Shown here: positions 57,882-64,000 of the stretch, in pieces
Layout of the letters: every line of letters begins with the position of its first letter
Numbering within the stretch: position 1 is the first letter of the stretch
Origin: Clostridia bacterium
GTDB lineage: Bacteria > Bacillota > Clostridia > Christensenellales > CAG-138
Assembly: GCA_030526425.1 (NCBI GenBank)
Contig: JAUNCT010000007.1
Span: 1 to 64,000 of the forward strand
Direction: 5' to 3'
DNA: 64,000 nt
Position numbers and translations under genes: made by a program
Notes under the pieces: generated by a model
What the model was told of the DNA's origin: nothing
Databases searched by the model: none
The model's input: the letters and a program-made list of their open reading frames with translations, nothing else

Positions 57882-58475
57882 ATGCTCATGCATCTTTTAT
57901 TCGAACAAGCCGTTCCGGCGATCCCCACGATCGCGCCTGTAACACCCGAGATCGACAGTGCGATCGTTGAGAACGCGCCCGAAGTCGCCAAGGCCATCAA
58001 CGACGCCATCCCGCAGATCGTCGGCGCGATCAATGAGGGGATCCCCGCATTGAATGAAGCGATTTCGGAAGGACTTCCGCTCGTCGCAAACGCGATCGAG
58101 TTCTTTGCCGGTCTGTCGATCTTGTGTATCTGCTTTGTTCTCCTGTTCCGAATTCTGTTGCATGTCGTCTGGGGCTTGTTCTCCCGCTCGATCGCGAAGA
58201 GCAAAGGTTATACCGGCGGATTCTGGTGGGGTTTCTTCCTCGGAACCCTCGGCATGTTGTTCGTTGCCCTGCGCCCCGACAAAAACCTGACCGCCGCCAT
58301 CGACCGGTTGAACGACACCGTTGCAAGGTTGCAGAACAACGAAACCACCCGTGAAGCTTCTTCCGCAGGTACACCCTACACAGAAGGCATGAACCGTTGC
58401 GCGCATTGCGGCGCGCAAAACGAACGCTTCGCCAAGTACTGCAGCGAGTGCGGCAAAGACCTTCGCGAGATCTGA
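57882..58475 (+). CDS. Membrane protein with C-terminal zinc ribbon
   Basis: 197 residues. An N-terminal 70-residue stretch of repeating Ala/Ile/Pro helices (VAKAINDAIPQIVGAINEGIP) is followed by one or two membrane segments (FFAGLSILCICFVLLFRILLHVVWGLF and the GGFWWGFFLGTLGMLFV type). A linker and a zinc ribbon follow, with C-x2-C...C-x2-C (RCAHCG and KYCSECG). The ribbon is of the zinc_ribbon_2 kind found at ends of clostridial membrane proteins. Function unknown. RBS GGAGG. Single-gene unit. Confidence 0.8.
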   Translation: MLMHLLFEQAVPAIPTIAPVTPEIDSAIVENAPEVAKAINDAIPQIVGAINEGIPALNEAISEGLPLVANAIEFFAGLSILCICFVLLFRILLHVVWGLFSRSIAKSKGYTGGFWWGFFLGTLGMLFVALRPDKNLTAAIDRLNDTVARLQNNETTREASSAGTPYTEGMNRCAHCGAQNERFAKYCSECGKDLREI

Positions 58476-58480
58476 CCGGG

Positions 58481-58507
58481 AAGAGCGGGAAACCGCTCTT
58501 TTTCTTT
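58481..58507 (+). terminator. Terminator after the zinc-ribbon gene
   Basis: Stem AAGAGCGG/CCGCTCTT followed by TTTCTTT. Confidence 0.88.
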
Positions 58508-58519
58508 ATCCGGCATCGA

Positions 58520-58548
58520 TTGCCCCTCTGACCCGCATATGATATGAT
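58520..58548 (+). promoter_or_regulatory. Promoter for the ThrE-type exporter
   Basis: TTGCCC, 17-base spacer, TATGAT. Confidence 0.6.
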
Positions 58549-58580
58549 ATGCGTGCGCGTACGAGACGTGCGGAGGTAAC

Positions 58581-59813
58581 ATGGATTACGAAAAAATCTT
58601 CGGGCTGATCCTCGATCTCGGGTCTGCCCTTGTCAACAGCGGCGCCGAGGTGCATCGAGCGGAAGATACGATGTACCGCCTGCTGGAAGCCTATGGGTTC
58701 GAAAACCCGAACGTTTGGCTCGTTCCGACGAATATCCAGGCAACGGTCATTTTGCCGGGCAGCGGTAAACTGCGGACGCAGATCCGGCATGTGCGCGCCG
58801 CGAGCATCAACTTCAACAGGTTCGACAAGCTCAACGATTTGAGCCGCCACCTGTGTGCCAACCCGGTGGATGCACCCGAGTTCCGCCGGCTTTTGAACGA
58901 AGCGCTTGACCATGAGTGCAACCCGGTCTGGTTACAGTACATTGGCGCGATGCTCGGCGGACCGTTCTACGCGCTGTTCTTCGGCTGCGAACCGACCGAT
59001 TTGATCTGCGCGGCGCTGACATCCGCGTTGATTCTGTTCATCGACAGGCATACCGTCAAAACACTCGGACCTTTGCTGCGCAACTTCATCACGACCTTCT
59101 TTGCAGGTCTGTTCATCCTCGCATGCGCCCGATTCGGCTGGGTCGTCCATCCGGGCTCCGTCACCACCGGCGTCATCATTTTGGTGGTCTCCGCACTTGG
59201 TGTCACGAATGCGTTGCGCGATTTCGTCTGTCTGGACTCTTTGTCCGGCGTGATCAACATCACTGCAGCGGTCACGGGGGCGCTCGGCATCGGCCTCGGA
59301 ATCTGCGCCGCGATCCAATTGTTGGGCGATGGTACCAACCTGGCACTGATGAGCCGCTCCACTGTGCCCGAGCAATTGATCGCAAGTACCGTCAGCAGTA
59401 TCGGATTTGCGTTGCTATTTCACATCAAATCGATCAAAAAACTTGTTTGCTGTGCACTCGGCGGACTTGCCGTATGGGCGGTTTACCTCTTCGCCTCCGC
59501 GCATTTGACCCATGAATTCATCAGCGCGATCTGCGCGGCGATGTTTTGCGCCGTGTACGCGCAGATCATGGCGCGTTTCAACCGGGCACCCGCAACGGTG
59601 TTCATGACCATCGGCATGTTTCCGCTCATCCCTGGATCTGCATTATACAGAACCATGTACGGGATCGTGCGGAACGACACCGCACTCGCCGCAACATCGA
59701 TGACGACGACCATCCTTGTGTGTTTCGCCATCGCCCTCGGTTTTCTTGCATCCGATTCCCTCGGAAGGTCCCTGGCCTATGCAAGAGGTCATGCGATAGG
59801 CCATCGGAAATAA
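58581..59813 (+). CDS. Threonine/serine exporter family protein (ThrE type)
   Basis: 410 residues. The N-terminal DUF1212 domain (LDLGSALVNSGAEVHRAEDTM with its conserved acidic and His residues, then NIQATVILPG) and the C-terminal DUF3815 domain (SAICAAMFCAVYAQIMARFNRAPATVF, GMFPLIPGSALYR) are in one polypeptide, giving about ten membrane helices. In many Bacillota the two parts are separate genes. Role: export of Thr/Ser or related small molecules, by homology. RBS GGAGGTAAC. Confidence 0.9.
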   Translation: MDYEKIFGLILDLGSALVNSGAEVHRAEDTMYRLLEAYGFENPNVWLVPTNIQATVILPGSGKLRTQIRHVRAASINFNRFDKLNDLSRHLCANPVDAPEFRRLLNEALDHECNPVWLQYIGAMLGGPFYALFFGCEPTDLICAALTSALILFIDRHTVKTLGPLLRNFITTFFAGLFILACARFGWVVHPGSVTTGVIILVVSALGVTNALRDFVCLDSLSGVINITAAVTGALGIGLGICAAIQLLGDGTNLALMSRSTVPEQLIASTVSSIGFALLFHIKSIKKLVCCALGGLAVWAVYLFASAHLTHEFISAICAAMFCAVYAQIMARFNRAPATVFMTIGMFPLIPGSALYRTMYGIVRNDTALAATSMTTTILVCFAIALGFLASDSLGRSLAYARGHAIGHRK

Positions 59814-59827
59814 ATACCGAAAAAGAA

Positions 59828-59858
59828 AAGAGTCTTCCTCCGCGGAAGGCTCTTTTTT
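59828..59858 (+). terminator. Terminator after the ThrE-type gene
   Basis: Hairpin AGAGTCTTCC/GGAAGGCTCT followed by TTTTTT. The next 180 bases (59859-60036) hold nothing I can support. Confidence 0.88.
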
Positions 59859-60036
59859 TACTCTGCCGGGTGAACACGGATGCTCCCCCGGCTCCACCGG
59901 ATATGCAAAATATCATGCCGTCAAACAAATAAGGTCGGCAGACGCACTGATTGGTCACAGCCACTACATCGCTTTGGGGTCCGGTGTGAACTGGTTGCTC
60001 TTTACCGTTGTACTTGATACTTTTTTCACCAAAGCA

Positions 60037-60068
60037 ACAAAAAACCGGACAGCTTGCACTGTCCGGTT
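60037..60068 (-). terminator. Terminator of the ribosomal alpha operon
   Basis: Stem ACCGGACAG/CTGTCCGGT followed by TTTTTTGTTG on the minus strand. Confidence 0.9.
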
Positions 60069-60081
60069 TTCTTTGGCTGAA

Positions 60082-60591
60082 TCAGCCGATGATCTCGAGA
60101 ACGACCATCTCGGCAGCATCGCCGCGACGGGGTCCGAGCTTGTACATACGGGTGTAGCCGCCCTTCTTGCCTTCGGCAATGCGGGCATCCATCTTCGGAG
60201 CGATATCGCGGAAGAGCTTCTCGACGACAGCGTGCGCACGATCCTTGGTGCGCTCTTTGTACTCGGACTTGCTCTCCTTCGCTTCCTTGGTGGCGGGGAC
60301 ATCGTAGAGATACGCCATGATCTGACGGCGTGCGGCGAGCTTGGAGGGCTTGTCGACATGCTTCTCGACCTTCACGGTCTGCTTCTTGTCGTTGAAAACA
60401 TCCTTCTCGACGATCTCTTCGTTCTTATATTCTTTGACAGCGAGCGTGATCAGCTTCTCGGCAATGGAGCGCACTTCCTTGGCACGCGTCTCGGTGGTAA
60501 CGATCTTGCCGTTCCAAATGAGCGCCGTGGTCTGGTTGCGCAGGATTGCTTTACGCTGGTCTCCGGCTCTGCCAAGCTTACGGTTTGCCAT
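60082..60591 (-). CDS. rplQ: 50S ribosomal protein L17
   Basis: 169 residues against about 120-130 usual. The ends match L17 ([47 protein letters not shown]). The extra length lies in two charged inserts around residues 54-85 ([20 protein letters not shown]) and 95-120 ([15 protein letters not shown]), flanking the conserved [10 protein letters not shown] helix. L17 binds 23S rRNA domains near the exit tunnel, and the inserts should lie on the surface. Last gene of the operon. Confidence 0.95.
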   Translation of the reverse strand: MANRKLGRAGDQRKAILRNQTTALIWNGKIVTTETRAKEVRSIAEKLITLAVKEYKNEEIVEKDVFNDKKQTVKVEKHVDKPSKLAARRQIMAYLYDVPATKEAKESKSEYKERTKDRAHAVVEKLFRDIAPKMDARIAEGKKGGYTRMYKLGPRRGDAAEMVVLEIIG

Positions 60592-60604
60592 GAGCTATTC
60601 CTCC

Positions 60605-61546
60605 TCAATCTTCGTTTGTGCGAAGGGAGAGACCCATCGCACTCAGTTTCTGCTGCACTTCCTCGAGGGACTTGCGTCCGAGGTTGCGCACTTTCATCAT
60701 CTCTTCCTCATCGCGGTTGACCAGCTCACCAACGGTGTTGATACCTGCGCGCTTGAGGCAGTTGTAGGAACGGACCGAAAGGTCGAGATCCTCGATGTTC
60801 ATTTCAAGGCTCTTTTCCTTCTTGCTCTCTTCCTTCTCCTTCAGGATCTCACCGGCCTGAATGTGATCCGCCTGATTGACGAACAGGTTCAGGTGCTCGT
60901 TGAGGATCCGTGCGGACAGCGAAACCGCTTCATCGGGTTTGATGCTGCCGTCCGTCCACACTTCGAGGGTCAGCTTGTCAAAATCGGTACGGGCACCGAC
61001 GCGGGTGTTGTCGACCGTGAAGTTGACCTTCGTGATGGGGGTGAAGATGGAGTCGATCGCGATCTGACCGATCGGCATGTCGGGACGCTTGTTGCGGTCG
61101 ACCGAAACATAACCGCGGCCATGCTCCAGGATCATTTCCATATGGAGCTTGCCGTCAGTATCCAGCGTTGCGATGTGGAGCTCGGGATTGATGACTTCCA
61201 CGTCGGAATCGGGAAGGATATCACCCGCGGTGACCTCACCCGGACCCTGCGCATCGATGACCACGGTCTTCGGGCCATCGCAGTAGAGCTTGAAGACAAG
61301 CTCCTTCAGGTTCAGGATGATTTCCGTGATCTCCTCTTTCACACCGGGCAGCGCCGTGAATTCATGCACGACACCGTCGATCTTGATGGAGCTCACGGCC
61401 ACACCGGGCAAGCTGGAGAGCAGGACACGGCGCAGGCTGTTGCCCAACGTCGTGCCGAAGCCACGCTCCAACGGCTCTACGACAAATTTGCCGTATTTTT
61501 CGCTACATTCCACACACTCGAGTTTGGGCTTTTCGATTTCCAGCAA
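60605..61546 (-). CDS. rpoA: DNA-directed RNA polymerase subunit alpha
   Basis: 313 residues. Alpha-NTD (residues 1-225) with [20 protein letters not shown]; short linker of Lys/Glu; alpha-CTD with [21 protein letters not shown], the helix-hairpin-helix region that binds UP elements. Essential core subunit. Lies between rpsD and rplQ. Confidence 0.98.
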   Translation of the reverse strand: MLEIEKPKLECVECSEKYGKFVVEPLERGFGTTLGNSLRRVLLSSLPGVAVSSIKIDGVVHEFTALPGVKEEITEIILNLKELVFKLYCDGPKTVVIDAQGPGEVTAGDILPDSDVEVINPELHIATLDTDGKLHMEMILEHGRGYVSVDRNKRPDMPIGQIAIDSIFTPITKVNFTVDNTRVGARTDFDKLTLEVWTDGSIKPDEAVSLSARILNEHLNLFVNQADHIQAGEILKEKEESKKEKSLEMNIEDLDLSVRSYNCLKRAGINTVGELVNRDEEEMMKVRNLGRKSLEEVQQKLSAMGLSLRTNED

Positions 61547-61592
61547 TTGTTTACCCTCCTTCGTTTCTTGGTTGTGGACAAGCCGTTAAGGC

Positions 61593-62219
61593 TTACCTGG
61601 AGTAGAACTCAACGATGAGATGCTCTTCGATCGTCAAGTCGATATCATCACGCTGCGGGAGCGCAACGACTTTGCCCTGAAGCTTGTCGGCATCGAGCTC
61701 GAGCCACTTCGGAACAGCGTGTGCCGCACCGGACTCACGCAGAGCCTTGAAGTACTCGAGGTCGCGGCTCTTCTCGCGGACGGAGATCACGTCGCCGACC
61801 TTCACGGAGTAAGAAGCGATATCGACCTTCTTGCCGTTGACGAGGAGGTGACCGTGGGTGACCATCTGACGGGCCATCGGACGGGAATCACCGAAGTTGA
61901 GACGGTAAGCCACGTTGTCGAGACGGAGCTCGAGCAGGCTCAGCATGTTCTCACCGGTGACGCCCTTCATGTTGGTCGCCTTATCGTAGTACTTGCGGAA
62001 CTGGGACTCGAGCACGCCGTATGCGCGGCGGACTTTCTGCTTCTCGCGGAGCTGGATGCCGTACTCGGACTGCTTGCGGCGAGCGCGGGCATTCATGCCG
62101 GGAGCGGTGTGGCGCTTGGTCAGCGCGCACTTATCGGTATAGCAGCGATCGCCCTTGAGGAACAGCTTCTGGCCCTCACGACGGCACTGTCTGCAAACGG
62201 AACCGGTATATCTAGCCAT
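61593..62219 (-). CDS. rpsD: 30S ribosomal protein S4
   Basis: 208 residues. N-terminal zinc-type cysteines C9-x2-C12 and C26-x4-C31 (VCRQC, RCYTDKC) indicate the C+ form. The S4 RNA-binding domain reads [27 protein letters not shown]. Primary 16S rRNA binder that in many bacteria also represses its operon by binding a leader. Between rpsK and rpoA. Confidence 0.98.
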   Translation of the reverse strand: MARYTGSVCRQCRREGQKLFLKGDRCYTDKCALTKRHTAPGMNARARRKQSEYGIQLREKQKVRRAYGVLESQFRKYYDKATNMKGVTGENMLSLLELRLDNVAYRLNFGDSRPMARQMVTHGHLLVNGKKVDIASYSVKVGDVISVREKSRDLEYFKALRESGAAHAVPKWLELDADKLQGKVVALPQRDDIDLTIEEHLIVEFYSR

Positions 62220-62232
62220 TGTGTTTGCCTCC

Positions 62233-62640
62233 TTAGACTCTTCTGCGCTTCGGCGGACGGCATCCGTTGTGCGGGATGGGCGTCACATCCTTGATGAGCG
62301 TAACTTCCAGACCTGCGGTTGCCAGGGCGCGGATCGCGCTCTCACGGCCGGAACCGGGGCCCTTCACATAAACTTCCACAGTGCGGAGACCGTGCTCCAT
62401 CGCTGCCTTCGCGGCAGTCTCGGCTGCCATCTGGGACGCGAAGGGAGTGGACTTCTTGGAACCGCGGAAACCGAGAGCGCCGGAGCTGCTCCAGGAGATC
62501 GCGTTACCCTGCAGGTCGCTGATGGTGACCAGCGTGTTGTTGAAGGAAGAACGGATGTGCGCCTGACCGCGCTCGATGTTCTTCTTCTCACGACGTTTAC
62601 GGGAAGCCGCAGTCTTTTTGATCTTGGTTGCTTTTGCCAT
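62233..62640 (-). CDS. rpsK: 30S ribosomal protein S11
   Basis: 135 residues. Typical [32 protein letters not shown] and the C-terminal [18 protein letters not shown]. The N-terminus is Lys/Arg-rich. Binds 16S rRNA platform next to the Shine-Dalgarno helix. Confidence 0.98.
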   Translation of the reverse strand: MAKATKIKKTAASRKRREKKNIERGQAHIRSSFNNTLVTISDLQGNAISWSSSGALGFRGSKKSTPFASQMAAETAAKAAMEHGLRTVEVYVKGPGSGRESAIRALATAGLEVTLIKDVTPIPHNGCRPPKRRRV

Positions 62641-62659
62641 TTCTTGCTTCCTCCCTTAA

Positions 62660-63028
62660 TTATTTCTTCTTGCCGCCCTGCGTACGCTTCGGACCCTTGC
62701 GGGTACGCGCGTTCTGCTTGGTGCTCTGACCGCGGACGGGCAGACCCTTACGGTGACGAACACCGCGATAGCAGCCGTTCTCGATGAGGCGCTTGATGTT
62801 CATCGAGGTCTCACGGCGGAGATCGCCTTCGACCTTCAGGTTCTTGTCGATGTATTCTCTGAGCTTGTTGACGTCGTTCTCGTCCATGTCGCGAACGCGG
62901 ACATCGGGATCGACGCCGGTGGCAGCCAGGATGTTCTGGGCCGTCTTGTGACCGATACCGAAGATATAAGTCAGACCGATCTCGATCCGCTTATCTCGGG
63001 GAAGGTCTACGCCAGCAATACGTGCCAT
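62660..63028 (-). CDS. rpsM: 30S ribosomal protein S13
   Basis: 122 residues. [26 protein letters not shown] is typical, as are [15 protein letters not shown] and the basic tail. Forms contacts in the 30S head with the P-site tRNA and L5. Confidence 0.98.
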   Translation of the reverse strand: MARIAGVDLPRDKRIEIGLTYIFGIGHKTAQNILAATGVDPDVRVRDMDENDVNKLREYIDKNLKVEGDLRRETSMNIKRLIENGCYRGVRHRKGLPVRGQSTKQNARTRKGPKRTQGGKKK

Positions 63029-63134
63029 ATCGTTCCTTTACCTCCAATTAATCGTTAAAAATCTTTTTATATTACATCCCTCCGGAATGCGGGGCTTGCG
63101 CCCCACACAGCCGCCCGTCGGGAGATCTTTCGGC

Positions 63135-63248
63135 TTAGCCCTGCTTCTGCTTGTGCTTCGGGTTCTCGCAAATGATCATGATGCGGCCTTTGCGCTTGAT
63201 GATCTTGCACTTTTCGCACATGGGTTTCACGCTGGGTCTGACTTTCAT
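63135..63248 (-). CDS. rpmJ: 50S ribosomal protein L36
   Basis: 37 residues, too short for automatic ORF lists. Reads [16 protein letters not shown] then [17 protein letters not shown], with the zinc ligands C11-x2-C14 and C27 plus H32. Starts at ATG 63248 and ends at TAA 63135. Standard place between infA and rpsM. The 106-base gap before rpsM has a small GGGGC/GCCCC hairpin (63091-63104). Confidence 0.96.
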   Translation of the reverse strand: MKVRPSVKPMCEKCKIIKRKGRIMIICENPKHKQKQG

Positions 63249-63270
63249 TGTCGTTCTCCTTTCCTGTGTC

Positions 63271-63489
63271 TCAGTTCTTTCCGCGCCACGTGATGCGGCC
63301 GCGGGTCAGATCGTAAGGGGAAAGCTCCACCGTGACCTTGTCACCGGGGAGAATACGGATGAAGTTCATCCGAAGCTTTCCCGATATCGTTGCAAGTATC
63401 GTATGACCGTTCTGAAGCTTCACCTCGAACATCGCGTTCGGATGCGCTTCGGAAACGACGCCTTCAACTTCAATGACGCCCTCTTTCAA
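63271..63489 (-). CDS. infA: Translation initiation factor IF-1
   Basis: 72 residues, the usual length; single OB fold with [23 protein letters not shown] and [15 protein letters not shown] and the end [10 protein letters not shown]. Blocks the A site during initiation. Note KEGVIEVEG with M-K start where M-S/A-K is usual. Follows the KOW protein gene. Confidence 0.97.
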   Translation of the reverse strand: MKEGVIEVEGVVSEAHPNAMFEVKLQNGHTILATISGKLRMNFIRILPGDKVTVELSPYDLTRGRITWRGKN

Positions 63490-63506
63490 GTGTTTCCTCC
63501 TGATGT

Positions 63507-63785
63507 TTACTCTGAGGTTTCACAACGGAACGCCTCGATCGCCTTGCGGACATCGCTGTCCTGCGGGATCTTTCCGGCATTCAGCTGCGCTGCGATTTCC
63601 TGTGCCTTTTCCGGCAACACACGCAGGTGCTTCAGCTTCTTTTTCTTCGGTCGGTCGACCTTTCGGGTCTCACCGTCCGATAAGGTTACGTGGTTATCGT
63701 CGACGATTCCGGTAATGAGAAAAGTCCTTCCTCTGTCGCGCCCCTGTTTGGACACTGCCAAACGGCCGATGCATTCATGTTCCAA
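63507..63785 (-). CDS. KOW domain RNA-binding protein
   Basis: 92 residues. The KOW-type SH3-like barrel ([33 protein letters not shown]) is of the kind found in Clostridia between map and infA, related to L14e/L27e. It probably binds rRNA or helps ribosome assembly. The frame has no ATG at its start; the TTG at 63785 follows GAGGAGG by nine bases and is the likely start. It lies 4 bases after the map stop. Confidence 0.87.
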   Translation of the reverse strand: MEHECIGRLAVSKQGRDRGRTFLITGIVDDNHVTLSDGETRKVDRPKKKKLKHLRVLPEKAQEIAAQLNAGKIPQDSDVRKAIEAFRCETSE

Positions 63786-63789
63786 GGTC

Positions 63790-64000
63790 TCAGCCCTCCT
63801 CGTGGAGTGTGAGCAAGCGCGGCTCACCGTCGGTAATGACGAGTGTGTTCTCGTAGTGGGCGCTGGGCTTGTCGTCCTGCGTCACGATCGTCCATCCGTC
63901 GGACAGCTGCCACACTTTTTCCGTGCCCAGGTTGATCATCGGTTCCACCGCGATGCACATGCCCTTTTCCAGGCGGACACCGCGACCCGGACGACCGTAA
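63790..64000 (-). CDS. map: Methionine aminopeptidase, type I (5' end outside window)
   Basis: The last 69 codons of the gene. Visible: GRGVRLEKGMCIAVEPMINLG with the metal ligand Glu, then TQDDKPSAHYENTLVITDGEPRLLT with the second Glu. The Asn in YENT (His in many other MetAPs) is known in clostridial forms. Removes N-terminal Met from new proteins. It is the first visible gene of the leftward ribosomal cluster; the start and promoter lie to the right. Confidence 0.95.
   Translation of the reverse strand, partial: YGRPGRGVRLEKGMCIAVEPMINLGTEKVWQLSDGWTIVTQDDKPSAHYENTLVITDGEPRLLTLHEEG

Noticed and set aside
59859..60036. Possible small RNA or tRNA gene between the ThrE-type gene and rplQ
   Set aside because: No cloverleaf, no promoter and no independent terminator beyond those of the two flanking genes.

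Overview
This is a window of about 58-60% G+C (estimated by eye) from a bacterial chromosome. The gene content points to a high-G+C, gut-type Clostridia (Bacillota), perhaps near Christensenellales. Supporting signs are meso-diaminopimelate dehydrogenase, a clostridial-style HflX with an N-terminal extension, flavinylated secreted reductases, Pro/Thr-linker surface proteins, a DUF3798 transporter, and the order map - KOW protein - infA - rpmJ - rpsM - rpsK - rpsD - rpoA - rplQ. The lineage is an inference; no rRNA or tRNA gene was seen. Both ends of the window cut genes: a sugar/nucleoside ABC ATPase on the left and map on the right.

Layout. 1-7.3 kb, leftward: ABC ATPase, a repeat-bearing surface protein, a secreted FMN/FAD reductase-like protein and a MATE exporter. 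7.5-8.9 kb, rightward: ddh and dut. 9-13.5 kb: a secreted EEP lipoprotein, an ASKHA/2Fe-2S corrinoid-enzyme reactivator, and a secreted protease paired with a stand-alone copy of its own C-terminal domain. 13.7-15 kb: SPFH protein overlapping a ribbon-helix-helix protein. 15.1-18.7 kb: a six-gene leftward operon (secreted protein, GNAT, membrane-flavodoxin, GyrI-like, HEAT-like, DUF5131). 18.8-20.3 kb: acyltransferase 3 and TSCPD. 20.4-28.1 kb, rightward: ddl-murF and a membrane protein, then an M3-type lipoprotein peptidase, an NlpC/P60-like protein, a TrmN6-like methyltransferase and a cohesin-like surface protein. 28.1-33.6 kb, leftward: small proteins, a GNAT-like gene with a frame break, a DUF4349 lipoprotein, and an acyl-CoA ligase with an E2-like acyltransferase. 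33.7-37.6 kb: YheO-like regulator divergent from ridA, then a second flavinylated reductase. 37.8-42.1 kb: carAB. 42.4-45.1 kb: DUF4097/XRE pair and a TetR regulator. 45.3-47 kb: hflX. 47.1-52.7 kb: a five-gene ABC import operon. 53-57.1 kb: marR with a heterodimeric ABC exporter. 57.2-59.8 kb: membrane proteins and a ThrE-type exporter. 60.1-64 kb: the ribosomal alpha-operon region.

Regulation. Similar operator-like sequences (best form CTATCGTTCGTTAG) sit in three promoters: the tetR gene at 45.2 kb (two copies), the six-gene flavodoxin operon at 18.7 kb, and the acyl-CoA ligase operon at 33.6 kb. This suggests a local TetR regulon of three transcription units. The marR-ABC operon has twin TAAGCGCTTA boxes just after its -10. 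At least three genes (hflX, the M3-type peptidase, the acyltransferase) have their -10 element so close to the start codon that their mRNAs should be leaderless or nearly so.

No complete mobile element, phage, CRISPR array or transposase was found. The most unusual items are the shared TetR operator, the HflX-JAMM fusion, a YugP-like protein that has lost its zinc motif, the protease/YbjN-like pair, the two extracellular flavinylated reductase-like proteins with different active-site conservation, and an A8-tract frame break in an otherwise intact GNAT-like gene.
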